Source of the DNA: Arthrobacter sp. H16F315 | Lineage (GTDB): Bacteria > Actinomycetota > Actinomycetes > Actinomycetales > Micrococcaceae | Assembly (NCBI RefSeq): GCF_024124825.1 | Contig: NZ_JAMXSS010000002.1 | Span: 3,038,001-3,102,000, forward strand | Direction: 5' to 3' | Length of the DNA: 64,000 bases | Translations under genes and position numbers: made by a program | Notes under the pieces: model-generated | Told to the model about the DNA's origin: nothing | Seen by the model: the letters and a program-made list of their open reading frames with translations, nothing else | Database searches by the model: none | Part shown: piece after piece, positions 1-9,105 of the stretch | Position numbering within the stretch: position 1 is the stretch's first letter | Layout of the letters: each line of letters begins with the position of its first letter

Positions 1-2
1 TC

Positions 3-644
3 ATCGCCAGTGGGCTCGATAGCAGTCGAGGGCAGGAAATGGTGGCCCTCCTCAACCGCGTGCACCGCAATGTTCCCGGCAGCAGAAGCGACTTCCTCTA
101 CGTTCTTCTCACGCTGCTTGTAGTTCCCGTCCGGTGGATCCAGGCCAACGCCTGGCGCCAGCCAACCTCTGCCGAGCTGAAGGCAGCTTCGCGCTTCTTC
201 TCTGAGCTCGGGGCACGGATGCACATCACCGCTATGCCAGCCACATACGCTCAAGCCGAACAATTCTTCGACACCTATGAGGCCAAGCGCGTGGCCGCGT
301 CGAGCGAAGGTCAGCATTTGATGGAGACCACGGTGCAGGTATTCCAGAGCCGCCTGCCAGCTCCCTTCCGCCCGCTCGCGAAGCAGCTCATCAGCACAAT
401 GCTCGACGACGACAGGCTCACCGCCGCGCTCGGCCTCCCCCGCACACCCCGAACCGTCCGCGCCGCCCTCCAAATGGGACTTAAGATCCGCAATGCCGTC
501 CACCGCCGCCGGCCGCTGAAAACAGAGCCTCATTTCACGCCCGGCAAGGCGGGTTCCACCCTGTACCCCAACGGGTATTCCCTGGACCAGATAGGTCCGA
601 TCAACGTTCCCGTGTCCCCCGCCGCCAGCCATGAACGCGCGTGA
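3..644 (+). CDS. MpaB/rubber-oxygenase-like (DUF2236) protein, 5' end outside window
   Basis: The reading frame is open from base 3 without a stop, so the gene starts upstream of the window; the first internal ATG is at 39. The visible 213 residues match the C-terminal part of the MpaB / latex-clearing oxygenase family. There is an NRVHRNV segment (family: a heme-side HxxV region), then VVPVRWIQ, a long helix of the ELKAASRFFSELGARM type, and the 'MPATYAQAEQFFDTYE' segment. Family members are heme-dependent oxygenases or of unknown substrate. It overlaps the next gene by 14 bases, so it is probably translationally coupled to the metallopeptidase and membrane protein that follow. Substrate unknown. 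Confidence 0.75.
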   Translation: MASGLDSSRGQEMVALLNRVHRNVPGSRSDFLYVLLTLLVVPVRWIQANAWRQPTSAELKAASRFFSELGARMHITAMPATYAQAEQFFDTYEAKRVAASSEGQHLMETTVQVFQSRLPAPFRPLAKQLISTMLDDDRLTAALGLPRTPRTVRAALQMGLKIRNAVHRRRPLKTEPHFTPGKAGSTLYPNGYSLDQIGPINVPVSPAASHERA

Positions 645-1116
645 AGCCCGCAGATTAGCGCGTAAAGCCGAACAGAGGTTCGGCTTGCCGGGCGACACCA
701 CGCTCGAATTCATTCACGAGAAGCTTGAAGTTCAACGCGCCAGGAGCATCACAATCGCCGAAGTGCCGGGCCTGTCCGGCTCAGAGCTCTGCGGTCTGTG
801 GCTCATCTGCGATGACCGCGACGTCATCCTCCATGCTCCAGCCCAGTCTGCCTGGCACCGCCAGCAGATCATTCTCCACGAATTTAGCCATATGATCCTC
901 GGCCATGATCTCGACTGCCGGGACGGCGAACTGCTCACCAAGTTCGTACCTGATCTCGAGGTTGAACACGTACAGCGTGCCCTTGCCCGTAGCAGTTATA
1001 GCGACGCCGCCGAGCTCACCGCCGAAACTCTCGCGGACCGACTTGCCACACGGATTATCAACAGCAACGTCGGCACCCGGCCCGAGCCTCTGGACTTCCG
1101 CAAAGTGTTCGGCTGA
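631..1116 (+). CDS. ImmA/IrrE-type metallopeptidase
   Basis: A 161-residue protein with a zinc-metallopeptidase signature HEFSHMILGH (His83, Glu84, His87), typical of the ImmA/IrrE family. These enzymes often cleave or de-repress partner XRE regulators, and annotators sometimes call them 'toxin component'. The ATG start lies inside the end of the upstream oxygenase gene, and its TGA stop overlaps the next ATG (TGATG at 1114-1118), so the three genes form one coupled unit. No XRE partner is visible here; it could lie upstream of the window. Metallopeptidase fold is clear; target is unknown. Confidence 0.8.
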   Translation: MNAREARRLARKAEQRFGLPGDTTLEFIHEKLEVQRARSITIAEVPGLSGSELCGLWLICDDRDVILHAPAQSAWHRQQIILHEFSHMILGHDLDCRDGELLTKFVPDLEVEHVQRALARSSYSDAAELTAETLADRLATRIINSNVGTRPEPLDFRKVFG

Positions 1117-2111
1117 TGGAATTCGTCCCCGCGGCCACCCTCTGGATGTTGACCATCCTCCGGCTGCCGGCCGCCTTCGATCCCCACCGCGGCAGCGTGT
1201 TTCGGGCAACTATTCTGGCTGCCATCGCGTGCACCCTCTACATCCCGGCTGTCTATTTCGCCGTTGACCCGCTGCTCGGTGGCCGAAACAGAGTCGGCTT
1301 GGTGACATTGCTGTCCCTACTCCTTGGATTTTGGCAGTTTCGGACAGCGATCTTGCTGGCCGCCGTCGCGAATGTTGAAGTTCGACGGCGGCAACTCATC
1401 TTTGGCCGATCGGCTGTGGGAATCGCCTGCGTTGCTGTTGCGGCAGGTTTTCTGACGAGCCGCGTCGACACAACCGATCCTAATTTGCCCCTGAGTTACG
1501 GTGATCAGCCTGGCATGGCAGTCTTCCTGGTTATCGGTTCGGGATTCATCATCGGTGTGTGCATCGATATCGCTCGGGTGTGCCGCAACAATGTTCCCAA
1601 TATGCAGACACCGGCCTTCAGATCCGCCTTCACGCTGATTGCTGCGGGCTGTTTGCTCTTCACCATGGTTCTGCTTGATCGGCTCCTCTACGGATACCTG
1701 ATCAGCGTCGATGGCCCGGAAAGCGTTACGGCCATCGCCCTTACAACGTTCTATTGGGTGGGCGAAACTTTGGCAGTTCTCCTGGTCAGCGCGGGGTTAC
1801 TCCTCCCCCGCGTGGCCGTTCATTTCAAGCACGGCGCCTTCGAGATCCGTGTACGACTGCTTCTCCTGCAGATCGGGCCCGTCTGGACCCGCGCAACTTC
1901 CGGCCAGGACCAGTTGATCCTCGAGAAGCGCCAGGCCAGCGGCCTCGTGGTCCTCGCCCGGCACCCCGAAACACAGCTACACCGGCGCCTCGTGGAAATC
2001 CGCGACTGCCAAATGGCCAGTCCAAAACTCACCATGCGCCTCAGCATCCGCGACCGATCCGTCGTCGAACGAGCTGAACTCGCCCTCGAAAGGAACTCCA
2101 GCGCGGAGTAG
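1116..2111 (+). CDS. MAB_1171c-family (DUF6545) membrane protein
   Basis: A 331-residue protein. The first ~230 residues form about six or seven hydrophobic segments, followed by a soluble C-terminal tail containing LHRRLVEIRDC. That resembles the conserved 'YRRVIEIRDG' signature of the actinobacterial MAB_1171c putative-transporter family. The start codon overlaps the stop of the metallopeptidase by one base. In actinobacteria this family is commonly found beside an ImmA-like peptidase, an XRE regulator and sometimes an MpaB-like oxygenase, as here. No transport substrate is established; 'transporter' is a label only. Confidence 0.7.
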   Translation: MEFVPAATLWMLTILRLPAAFDPHRGSVFRATILAAIACTLYIPAVYFAVDPLLGGRNRVGLVTLLSLLLGFWQFRTAILLAAVANVEVRRRQLIFGRSAVGIACVAVAAGFLTSRVDTTDPNLPLSYGDQPGMAVFLVIGSGFIIGVCIDIARVCRNNVPNMQTPAFRSAFTLIAAGCLLFTMVLLDRLLYGYLISVDGPESVTAIALTTFYWVGETLAVLLVSAGLLLPRVAVHFKHGAFEIRVRLLLLQIGPVWTRATSGQDQLILEKRQASGLVVLARHPETQLHRRLVEIRDCQMASPKLTMRLSIRDRSVVERAELALERNSSAE

Positions 2112-2307
2112 TTTCCCGCAGACTTCGCACCTGGCTAGGTCATGCTGGGCGGCCCAAACCGCCCCATGAATGACTGGAAGAATCCTTGCGGTTTGTCATT
2201 CTCATGCCCCAGCGGGTCCTCCGTGCAACCAAGGACGCGGCGTCGATCCCATCCCAAGATTCTGACAGACACATTCGGTATCGACCAGTAGCTGAAGGAG
2301 AAGGAAT

Positions 2308-3336
2308 ATGGAACCGCTCACCATAAAGACCCCCGCTGACGTCCTCAGCTTCATCGGACACACACTGGGCTTCTGGCCCCGAGAAAGCCTGGTCTGCATC
2401 ACCTTGGCCGACAACCACGTCGGGGCCACACTCCGGGTCGATCTGCCGAAGCCGGGTACCGAAATCGGCTACGCACGCATGGTCGCCAACTACTTGGCGC
2501 ACGATGCGAAAGCAGCGAGTGTGCTCTTCGCCGTCTACACCTCGGAAACCCGGAGGGGCGAGACGAGGCCCCACGACTCAACCATTGCTGCACTGACGGG
2601 GGCCCTTGCCGAGCGCGGAATGTACATACGCGACGGGCTTCTGGTCGGGGACCTAACAGTTTCAGCGTACGACGGCGATCCCAAGGCCTCCACGAGGCTC
2701 CCCTTGAGTGCCACCCAATCCAGCCAAATCAATGCCGAATTCGTCTACCGCGGCAGCTCCATAGAACCAACCAACCGCATTACCCTGCCACCATCCCTCA
2801 AGGATTCCCAGACCGTGGACGCCGTTGAGAAACGTCTCGCAGCAATCCACGGCCTGAGCAACTGGGATGCGATGAAGCAGGCTCGGGCGCTCTGGACTGA
2901 AATGCTCGAAGCGAAGACATACCCCGACGACGAGCAGACCATCGGCCTGATCGCCAACCTCCAGTTCCCCGCGATCCGAGACCAACTCATGGCGGACATC
3001 CCCGGAATCGATGAACCCATGGACCGAGTGCTCATGGCCCAGACGGATAGCAAGCCGCAGTGGTCCCGAGTTGAATGGGCAGAACAGCTGCTGGTCCATG
3101 CCTACACACACAGCGCCACGATGCACTCGGCTCCAACTTTGACCGCCATCGCGTTCATCAACTGGTGGGAAGGCAGGGGCAGTAAGGCACACCAGTTCCT
3201 GCAGCTTGCCCTCGAAGCTGACCCCAACTACCATCTTGCGAGGCTCAGTGACCAGATGATCGGCGCAGGAATGGTTGCCGGCTGGAGCATGGATTGTGGC
3301 ACGGCGTACCGGGATCGGGGCCTCTCAACTTCCTGA
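2308..3336 (+). CDS. DUF4192 domain protein
   Basis: A 342-residue protein. Its N-terminus has the DUF4192 hallmark: 'TPADVLSFIGHTLGFWPRES' followed by LVCITL and RVDLP. The family is actinobacterial and of unknown function. An AAGGAGAAGGA ribosome site lies just before the ATG. The C-terminal half has the family's helical 'LTAIAFINWWEGRGSKA' (ALLAWLAWRxGxGA-like) and 'ALEADPNYHLARL' segments, a tetratricopeptide-like feature typical of full-length members. The gene is intact and sits between the DUF6545 gene and the mobilisation genes. Confidence 0.85.
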   Translation: MEPLTIKTPADVLSFIGHTLGFWPRESLVCITLADNHVGATLRVDLPKPGTEIGYARMVANYLAHDAKAASVLFAVYTSETRRGETRPHDSTIAALTGALAERGMYIRDGLLVGDLTVSAYDGDPKASTRLPLSATQSSQINAEFVYRGSSIEPTNRITLPPSLKDSQTVDAVEKRLAAIHGLSNWDAMKQARALWTEMLEAKTYPDDEQTIGLIANLQFPAIRDQLMADIPGIDEPMDRVLMAQTDSKPQWSRVEWAEQLLVHAYTHSATMHSAPTLTAIAFINWWEGRGSKAHQFLQLALEADPNYHLARLSDQMIGAGMVAGWSMDCGTAYRDRGLSTS

Positions 3337-3794
3337 GCACGGTTGGCCCCGCACTGGCTGATGAACGGGGAAAAGTTTCCAGCGGCGCTTCTTCGTCGCC
3401 ATTCAGCCTTGCCAATTGGGCCTGGCCCCCTGCCGCCGTCGGCGTTGCGGTATCGATCATGGACATTGCCAAGACTCGGGCATAGCGAATGACCGCTAGC
3501 GTCCGCGCAATAGGCCACCTCAAGCTCGCAGTCACCCGACCGAACCATTGACTGCCATGAACCGAGAAGACCCTGAATAGCTCCCAACAGCCAAGGGATG
3601 CCGCATACACCGACCAAATCTCCCAACATTGCACAAACCCCTAGCCAGCGCCTCGAGCCCCATTGTCACTTGCCCAGACAGGCACCCCCATCAACTGCCC
3701 AACCACTTCACACCTCTGGCATCCAAGGCAGTCGCCGTGAGCGCGTACTCACGGCAAGTCATGTCGCAGGGTGCGTCGGCGTTGATGAACGACT
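3337..3794. other. Gap without a supported gene
   Basis: This 458-base stretch holds several overlapping open frames on both strands, but none has a convincing ribosome site or recognisable protein. It lies just upstream of the mobilisation genes, so an oriT could be here or near the relaxase start; no nic consensus could be recognised by eye. Confidence 0.4.
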
Positions 3795-4145
3795 GTGAGC
3801 GGAAAGATTTGCGGTGAATGCAGCGAGCGCTTCGAGCCGTCGCGCACGTCGCAGCGCTTCTGCTCTACGCGCTGCGCCAACAGACAGCGTGATCGTCGAC
3901 GGCGGCACAGGGCAAAGGGGCGCCGCCGGCACCCGGCTCGGCTGCTGCGCTCAATGCACGCGCCAGAGCATCCGCCCCCATGGCACCCCCGCGCAACACC
4001 GATGCCCGTTTGTCTGCCGCCCTCGCAAAGAGCAGCCAACTCCTCGATTCACTCCGCGCCCAGCTCCGGTCCCAAGCCGTCGACATCGACCACTTGGCAG
4101 CAGAGAACGCGGACCAACGAGCCGTCATCAAGAGCCTCCGCGTAG
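3795..4145 (+). pseudogene. Zinc-finger 5' part of a frameshifted mobilisation-accessory gene
   Basis: The GTG-started frame gives CGEC followed 13 residues later by FCSTRC and a basic stretch (RQRDRRRRHRAKG), a short treble-clef/zinc-ribbon pattern common in actinobacterial plasmid proteins. After that the frame turns into low-quality Pro/His-rich sequence. Adding one G to the run at 3917-3920 joins it in frame to the downstream coiled-coil reading frame and gives a 176-residue protein ending at 4324. The two pieces are therefore best read as one gene broken by a homopolymer deletion, which may be a sequencing error. It directly precedes the relaxase. Confidence 0.6.
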
Positions 4146-4324
4146 ACCTCGACCGTTACCAAACCACCCACACATCTGACGCCCAGGACTTGGTCCGTCT
4201 GGCCGGCAGGCTGCTGGCTCTGACCCAGGCCACCGGGCTTGAAATAGACGACACCACGAAAGCCGTATTCCGCCGGCGAGGGTGGACGTCCACCAGCCGT
4301 CATCGGGAGGCGCAGAAGCAGTGA
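3980..4324 (+). CDS. Coiled-coil protein upstream of relaxase (3' part of the zinc-finger gene)
   Basis: 114 residues as read from the ATG. Residues about 10-80 form a heptad-like helix (LAKSSQLLDSLRAQLRSQ, LAAENADQRAVIKSL) predicted to be coiled coil, followed by LAGRLLALTQATGLEI. The TGA stop overlaps the preferred GTG start of the relaxase (GTGA at 4321-4324), so it is coupled to it. It is probably the C-terminal part of the protein whose zinc finger begins at 3795. A role as accessory protein in DNA processing for transfer is inferred from position only. Confidence 0.65.
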   Translation: MAPPRNTDARLSAALAKSSQLLDSLRAQLRSQAVDIDHLAAENADQRAVIKSLRVDLDRYQTTHTSDAQDLVRLAGRLLALTQATGLEIDDTTKAVFRRRGWTSTSRHREAQKQ

Positions 4325-7300
4325 CCATGTCCATCGCCCGGCTGTCCGCCCAGTCGGGCCTGAAGTACCTTTTCAAGACCACCATATTGGACGACCTGAC
4401 GGTCACTCCCGCCGATGCCACTACGTACTACATGAAAGCGGGCACGCCGCAGGGCCGCTGGTTTGGTTCCGGCCTGCAAGGCATCAGCCGGACCAGCGGA
4501 GACGTCGTCACGGAATCCGAGGCCAAAGCCATCTTCGATCACGCCGTCCACCCGGACACCGGCTCTCCCCTGGGCCGTCCGCACGGCCAACCCACGGTCG
4601 TCCAGAACAGCCAAGGCCGAACCGAAAAGCGCCACGCCGTCGTCGGTTTCGACCTTACGTTCAGTGTCCCCAAGTCCGTATCCGTCCTCTGGGCCCTGAG
4701 CCCCCGCGCTCTACAGGACCAAATCCTTCAGACCCATCACGACGCCGTCGACGCCACCCTGGAGTGGCTCGAAGAAGCGGTCATCCACACGCGGGCCGGC
4801 CGCAACGGCGTCGCCCACCTCGGCACCCGCGGCGCCATTGCCGCCGCCTTCGACCATTGGGAGTCCCGCGCCGGGGATCCGCAGCTGCACACCCACCTGG
4901 TCATCGTCAACCGGGTCCAGCGCGTCACCGACGGTGCGTGGGTCACGCTGGATTCTCGGACGCTCTACAAGGCCGCGGTCGCTGCCAGCGAGCACTACAA
5001 CGGTCTCCTCTTCGACGCACTCCACCGGAATTTCGGCACCGACGCAGACATCCGCGAGCCAGCCGCGAACACACACAATCCCAGCCAGCAACTCACCGGC
5101 GTCGACCAAGTACTGATCCGCGAATTCTCCAACCGCTCCCGCCTCATCGACCTGGAAACCGACCGCCTCGTCACCGAATGGACCGCCAGCCACAGCACTC
5201 CCCCAACCGCCACAACCACCATCAAGCTCCGCCAGCAGGCAACCCTTTCCACCCGCACCACCAAAACGGAATCCCCCGTGCCGCTCCATGAGCTCACCGC
5301 ACAGTGGCGGGCACGCGCAGCGGCCAAAGGCTTCGAGCCCAGCGTCGTGCTCGCCAACACCGTGCGACGCTCCCACACCACCCCGTACCGCACCGGTGAC
5401 TTCACAGCCGACTGGATCGATGCTGTCGGCTCCCTGACCCGCGAGCGCGTCGCAACGAAACGCGCCACCTGGAACCGGTGGAACCTTCTCGCGGAAGCCG
5501 AACGGGTCTGCGCCGACATCCGCTGCAACATGCCGGCGGACCGCAACACCATGATCGATGCCGTTGCAACCGCCGCAGAGAACCAGTCCGTTCCACTCAA
5601 CGAGTACCGTTACACCGTCCCCGCCAACGCGCAGCCCGACCTCCGCTTCGCACACCGCAGCATCTTCGACTTCCACGGTGCCCGGCTCTACACAGACACG
5701 GCCACGCTCGCCAACGAGGCTGTCGTCATGACGGCACGGAACGACGACGGCGGCCCGGCGGTGAGCTCGGCCGTCGCCATGGAATCACTCGCCGGCTACA
5801 AACACCGTGGTCGGCTAGAGCTCCACAGTGACCAGCGCGCGGCGGCGGCCCATGTCCTGCTCAGCGGCAAGCGGCTCGATGCCGTCGTCGGTCCCGCTGG
5901 AACGGGCAAGACCACCACTCTCGGCGCGGTCAAGGCTGCCTGGGAGGCAGAATTCGGGGCTTCTACCGTCGTCGGCCTGGCACCGGCAGCGGCGAGCGCC
6001 GAGGTCCTGGGACGGGAGCTGGCAATGGCCACGGAAAACGTCGCCAAATGGCTCTATGAGTCGGTCGGTCAAGCAGCTGGCCATCGGGCCGCACAGTTCT
6101 TCGACACGGAACAACAGCTCACCGTCGGCGCGACTCCCGGACCACGGGCCCTTCAGCTCGCGCAGAGAGCCGCCCGGATCGCCGCCGAACAGGACAGGTG
6201 GCGTTTCCATCCCAACCAGCTGGTCGTCGTCGACGAGGCCTCCATGGTCTCCACCCTTCAGCTGTCTGCCCTGGCTCAGCAGGCCCGGGATGCCGGGGCC
6301 AAGGTGCTGCTGGTGGGTGACCCCGGGCAATTGGATGCCATTGACGCCGGCGGTGCGCTCGGCTGGCTCGACCGGCAAGGCAAGACGCTACGGCTGAGCA
6401 CCATTTGGCGGTTCGAACAGAAGTGGGAGCAGGACGCATCGCTCCAGCTCCGTGCCGGGGACTTCGCGGCCATCGCCGACTATGACCGGCACCAACGCAT
6501 CCAACACGGCTCGTACGTCGACATGGTCGACGAAGCCTACCGGAGTTGGCAATCGGACCTCCAAAAAGGCAAGTCGTCAATCCTCATCGCGGCCGACAAC
6601 GACACTGTCAACATGCTCAACCAGCGCGCCCAGGCCGACCGCGTCATCCAAGGCACCGTGGACGTGGAACACGCGGTGCCGCTCAGCGACGGATCAAGGG
6701 CCGGCGCTGGCGACACCGTCATTGCCCGCCGCAATGACCGAAGCGTCACCGACAGCAGCGGGGACTTCATCCGGAACGGAACCATGCTCGACGTCGTCCG
6801 TCCCGGCAGGCGCGACGGCTCGCTCACTGCGGTGCGCAGAGACACCGGCGCCACGATTTATCTTGGCCGGGAGTATGTTGAGGCCTCGGTGGAGCTGGGA
6901 TATGCGACGACGGCCCACCGTTCGCAGGGCATCACCGTGGACACCGGACACACCGTCGTCACCCAGGGCCGGCTCACGCGGGAGCTACTGTACGTGAGCA
7001 TGACCCGCGGACGAGCGGGCAACCACGCCTATGTCAGCGAAAACGATCCTTCGGACGACGAGCCTCTGGATACCGCATTGCCGTCCTCGTGGCGCCAGAT
7101 CCTTGGTGAGGTCCTTACCGCCGAGGGTTCCGAACGTACGGCCCACGAAGTCCGCGACGCCGAGCATTCGAAGGCCGACAGCCTGGAGCAGCTCAGTGCT
7201 GAATACGACTACCTCGCACAAATCGCAGCCGCCGAGGACCTGATAAAGTTCCTCGATGTTCACTCGCCTGGAAGGGCCGCTGAATTCCAGCAATCACCAG

Positions 7301-7890
7301 CGTGGGGCGCGGCTGTCGCAGCGTGGCGCCAGGCCACTGACGTTAGCCGTCCAAGCACGCAACATGTTGTCGTCGCTGCCCTGCAAACAGACGCGACTGC
7401 TCGAGATATGGCGGCTGTCGTCCACTCCCGACTCCGTCAACTCCTGTCCGGAGTTTCCACAATTGGAATTGATCCCCTGGCTGAACTTGTCCGCACCTCT
7501 CGTCCCGATCTGGCCGACATGATCAACCAGGTTCAGGACCGGGTCCAGCAGCGGATCATCAATGTCGCCCGCGACGCCATGATGCGTAACACCGAATGGA
7601 AACGGGCGCTCAGGGCGACCTTGCGTCCAAACACGCTTCCGGAGCATGCGACGGACATCATTGGCCAAGTCGCTATCCATAGGGACCGATGGGGTATCGA
7701 TGACTCGCCCCTCCCCCTGGGCCCAGTTCCTGACTCCTACGGCTGGGAACAACTGGAGCAGCGCGCAAGGATCACCCGCCTCGTTGACCAATCCGCACCA
7801 TCGTCGGCCAGTCACGGGCAGGCCTCGAAGTTGCTTGATGACCCGACTACATGGGGAGACCGGCTTATCAATGTCGGCTGGCAAATCTAA
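4321..7890 (+). CDS. traA: MobF-family conjugative relaxase-helicase (TrwC/TraA-like)
   Basis: About 1189 residues. The N-terminal ~300 residues are a TrwC relaxase domain with early tyrosines (TTYYMKAG) and the metal-binding HTH pair His190/His192 in QLHTHLVIVNRV. The middle and C-terminal parts are a RecD/TraI-like helicase: Walker A GPAGTGKT (Lys530), Walker B VVVDEASMV, GDPGQLDAIDAGGAL, and the C-terminal TTAHRSQGIT and YVSMTRGRAGN motifs. It would nick oriT, stay covalently attached and unwind the transferred strand. GTG 4321 is preferred because GGGAGG lies 11 bases upstream and it overlaps the previous stop; ATG 4327 and GTG 4282 are alternatives. The cognate type IV secretion genes are at 43-52 kb on the other strand. 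Confidence 0.93.
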   Translation: MTMSIARLSAQSGLKYLFKTTILDDLTVTPADATTYYMKAGTPQGRWFGSGLQGISRTSGDVVTESEAKAIFDHAVHPDTGSPLGRPHGQPTVVQNSQGRTEKRHAVVGFDLTFSVPKSVSVLWALSPRALQDQILQTHHDAVDATLEWLEEAVIHTRAGRNGVAHLGTRGAIAAAFDHWESRAGDPQLHTHLVIVNRVQRVTDGAWVTLDSRTLYKAAVAASEHYNGLLFDALHRNFGTDADIREPAANTHNPSQQLTGVDQVLIREFSNRSRLIDLETDRLVTEWTASHSTPPTATTTIKLRQQATLSTRTTKTESPVPLHELTAQWRARAAAKGFEPSVVLANTVRRSHTTPYRTGDFTADWIDAVGSLTRERVATKRATWNRWNLLAEAERVCADIRCNMPADRNTMIDAVATAAENQSVPLNEYRYTVPANAQPDLRFAHRSIFDFHGARLYTDTATLANEAVVMTARNDDGGPAVSSAVAMESLAGYKHRGRLELHSDQRAAAAHVLLSGKRLDAVVGPAGTGKTTTLGAVKAAWEAEFGASTVVGLAPAAASAEVLGRELAMATENVAKWLYESVGQAAGHRAAQFFDTEQQLTVGATPGPRALQLAQRAARIAAEQDRWRFHPNQLVVVDEASMVSTLQLSALAQQARDAGAKVLLVGDPGQLDAIDAGGALGWLDRQGKTLRLSTIWRFEQKWEQDASLQLRAGDFAAIADYDRHQRIQHGSYVDMVDEAYRSWQSDLQKGKSSILIAADNDTVNMLNQRAQADRVIQGTVDVEHAVPLSDGSRAGAGDTVIARRNDRSVTDSSGDFIRNGTMLDVVRPGRRDGSLTAVRRDTGATIYLGREYVEASVELGYATTAHRSQGITVDTGHTVVTQGRLTRELLYVSMTRGRAGNHAYVSENDPSDDEPLDTALPSSWRQILGEVLTAEGSERTAHEVRDAEHSKADSLEQLSAEYDYLAQIAAAEDLIKFLDVHSPGRAAEFQQSPAWGAAVAAWRQATDVSRPSTQHVVVAALQTDATARDMAAVVHSRLRQLLSGVSTIGIDPLAELVRTSRPDLADMINQVQDRVQQRIINVARDAMMRNTEWKRALRATLRPNTLPEHATDIIGQVAIHRDRWGIDDSPLPLGPVPDSYGWEQLEQRARITRLVDQSAPSSASHGQASKLLDDPTTWGDRLINVGWQI

Positions 7891-7910
7891 ACTGGACGAG
7901 AAGGTAGTCC

Positions 7911-8435
7911 ATGGATGCAAACCCAGTCCTGAAGCCGAAACTTGCGACACCTGCGTTGGTTCTGACCAGCGTGGCCCTCTCGATTTGTGTCGCATACCTT
8001 CTGGGAACTATGGCCGCCAGCTGGCCGCCTACATTGCTACGGCTAGCGTCAGCGCTTGCAGCCCTGCTGGCCACCACGATTGTCGGCGCCGTCTGGTGGG
8101 CGCGCCTGCGCCGGATTCGTTTTTGGACTGCGGCCGCAAACAAAAAGTGGAATCGCTTCGACGAGGCAAAGCTGGCGCACCGCACCACGGCAGAGGTCAC
8201 AGTTCTGAGCGTCGATTTCCTCGAACCCACGGGGTCCTGGATAACGATCAGGTGGAATCGTTTCGACCATGTTCAGCGCGCCTGGATTGAAGCGCTGCCC
8301 GATCCAATCTGGCCAGGCTCAATTCTGCTGATTTCCCCGGATCCAGCCCAAGTCAGGCCGGGTGCCCCTTGGCCGAGTACCTATTACATCCAGGCTTCGA
8401 ATTGTCTCGCCTGGGCGCCAATCCAGCGGTACTGA
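7911..8435 (+). CDS. Two-TM membrane protein, unknown function
   Basis: 174 residues. There are two hydrophobic segments (about residues 14-36 and 43-64), then a basic stretch and a soluble ~105-residue C-terminal part with an EVTVLSVDFLEPTG beta-rich segment. It begins 20 bases after the relaxase stop with GAGAAGG upstream of the ATG, so it is probably in the same transcript. The family was not recognised. A mating-pair or entry-exclusion role would be a guess. Confidence 0.6.
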   Translation: MDANPVLKPKLATPALVLTSVALSICVAYLLGTMAASWPPTLLRLASALAALLATTIVGAVWWARLRRIRFWTAAANKKWNRFDEAKLAHRTTAEVTVLSVDFLEPTGSWITIRWNRFDHVQRAWIEALPDPIWPGSILLISPDPAQVRPGAPWPSTYYIQASNCLAWAPIQRY

Positions 8436-8797
8436 ACGGGGCTGCAATCCGCGACTAAGCCGGTGGGCGCCAAAGCCCCATTTGGCCGAGCAATCCGCTC
8501 TGAGATTGCTCGCGGCCGGCCAAGAGCTATGACAGTCCCCGAAATGATCCTCACGACCCTGAACCGACCACCCTGATCCTCGGCAAAGTGATCGCCCTGT
8601 TCATGGTCGACATTGTCCAGATCCAGGTCTTCCTCCGTCGGATACCTCTTCCTGCGCTTATTTCGATTCTTTCGAATATTCCACGACAAACTCGACGTGG
8701 ATCTCTCAACGTGAGCTTCGAGCCCAGGGCCATGATCATCGGGGCGTTGCTGCTCGGCGGTCGTCCTATTCTTCGGATTCCGTCGCCGAACCGACAA

Positions 8798-8824
8798 TGG
8801 GTTCAAATCCCACCGTCACCGCCA
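8798..8824 (+). other. tRNA 3' end (probably tRNA-Ser): att-type integration scar
   Basis: The segment contains a T-loop core GGGTTCAAATCCC, then a 7-base acceptor strand CGTCACC and GCCA. That is the exact 3' end of a tRNA whose 5' acceptor would be GGTGACG, a form known for actinobacterial tRNA-Ser. No matching 5' half is found in the preceding 100 bases, so this is not a complete gene. Such 3' fragments are left as the distal att site when an element integrates in a tRNA gene. The rest of 8436-9105 holds a terminator and no supported gene. Confidence 0.7.
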
Positions 8825-8830
8825 ATGAGA

Positions 8831-8876
8831 AAGGCCCTGCTTCCCTTGTAAACAAAGGGACGCAGGGCCTTTTGCT
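8831..8876 (+). terminator. Rho-independent terminator after the tRNA fragment
   Basis: Arms AAGGCCCTGC (8831-8840) and GCAGGGCCTT (8862-8871), extended inward by TCCCTT/AAGGGA with one mismatch, then TTTGC. Its position seven bases after the tRNA CCA end fits the native terminator of a tRNA gene. Confidence 0.75.
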
Positions 8877-9105
8877 TTGCCACGAAAGGGTCCTGCGGTA
8901 ACGCAGCAGTAACAGAGTCTTCGAGGCAGGCCAGTTGCGATCAGCTGCCCGGCGGTGGTGAGTGCTTTCCGGGCCCGCCGGTCGAAGCCCTGCCGAGCGT
9001 ATTCCAGCAGTAGTCTGATGCCGGGTCTGCCTTCGCGGCCGACCTAATATTCGACATTTAATTGATTGGCATTGGTTCATTCCATTTGCCTGAAAGGGGA
9101 AGCGC

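Noticed and set aside
3228..3634. Two overlapping minus-strand open frames after DUF4192
   Set aside because: Both run into the DUF4192 gene in antisense and have no recognisable features.
8384..8806. 140-residue minus-strand open frame
   Set aside because: No ribosome site, low-complexity charged sequence and overlap with the tRNA fragment; not convincing as a gene.
8761..8824. Complete tRNA gene
   Set aside because: Only the T-loop and acceptor 3' strand are present; no 5' acceptor GGTGACG or anticodon arm precedes it.
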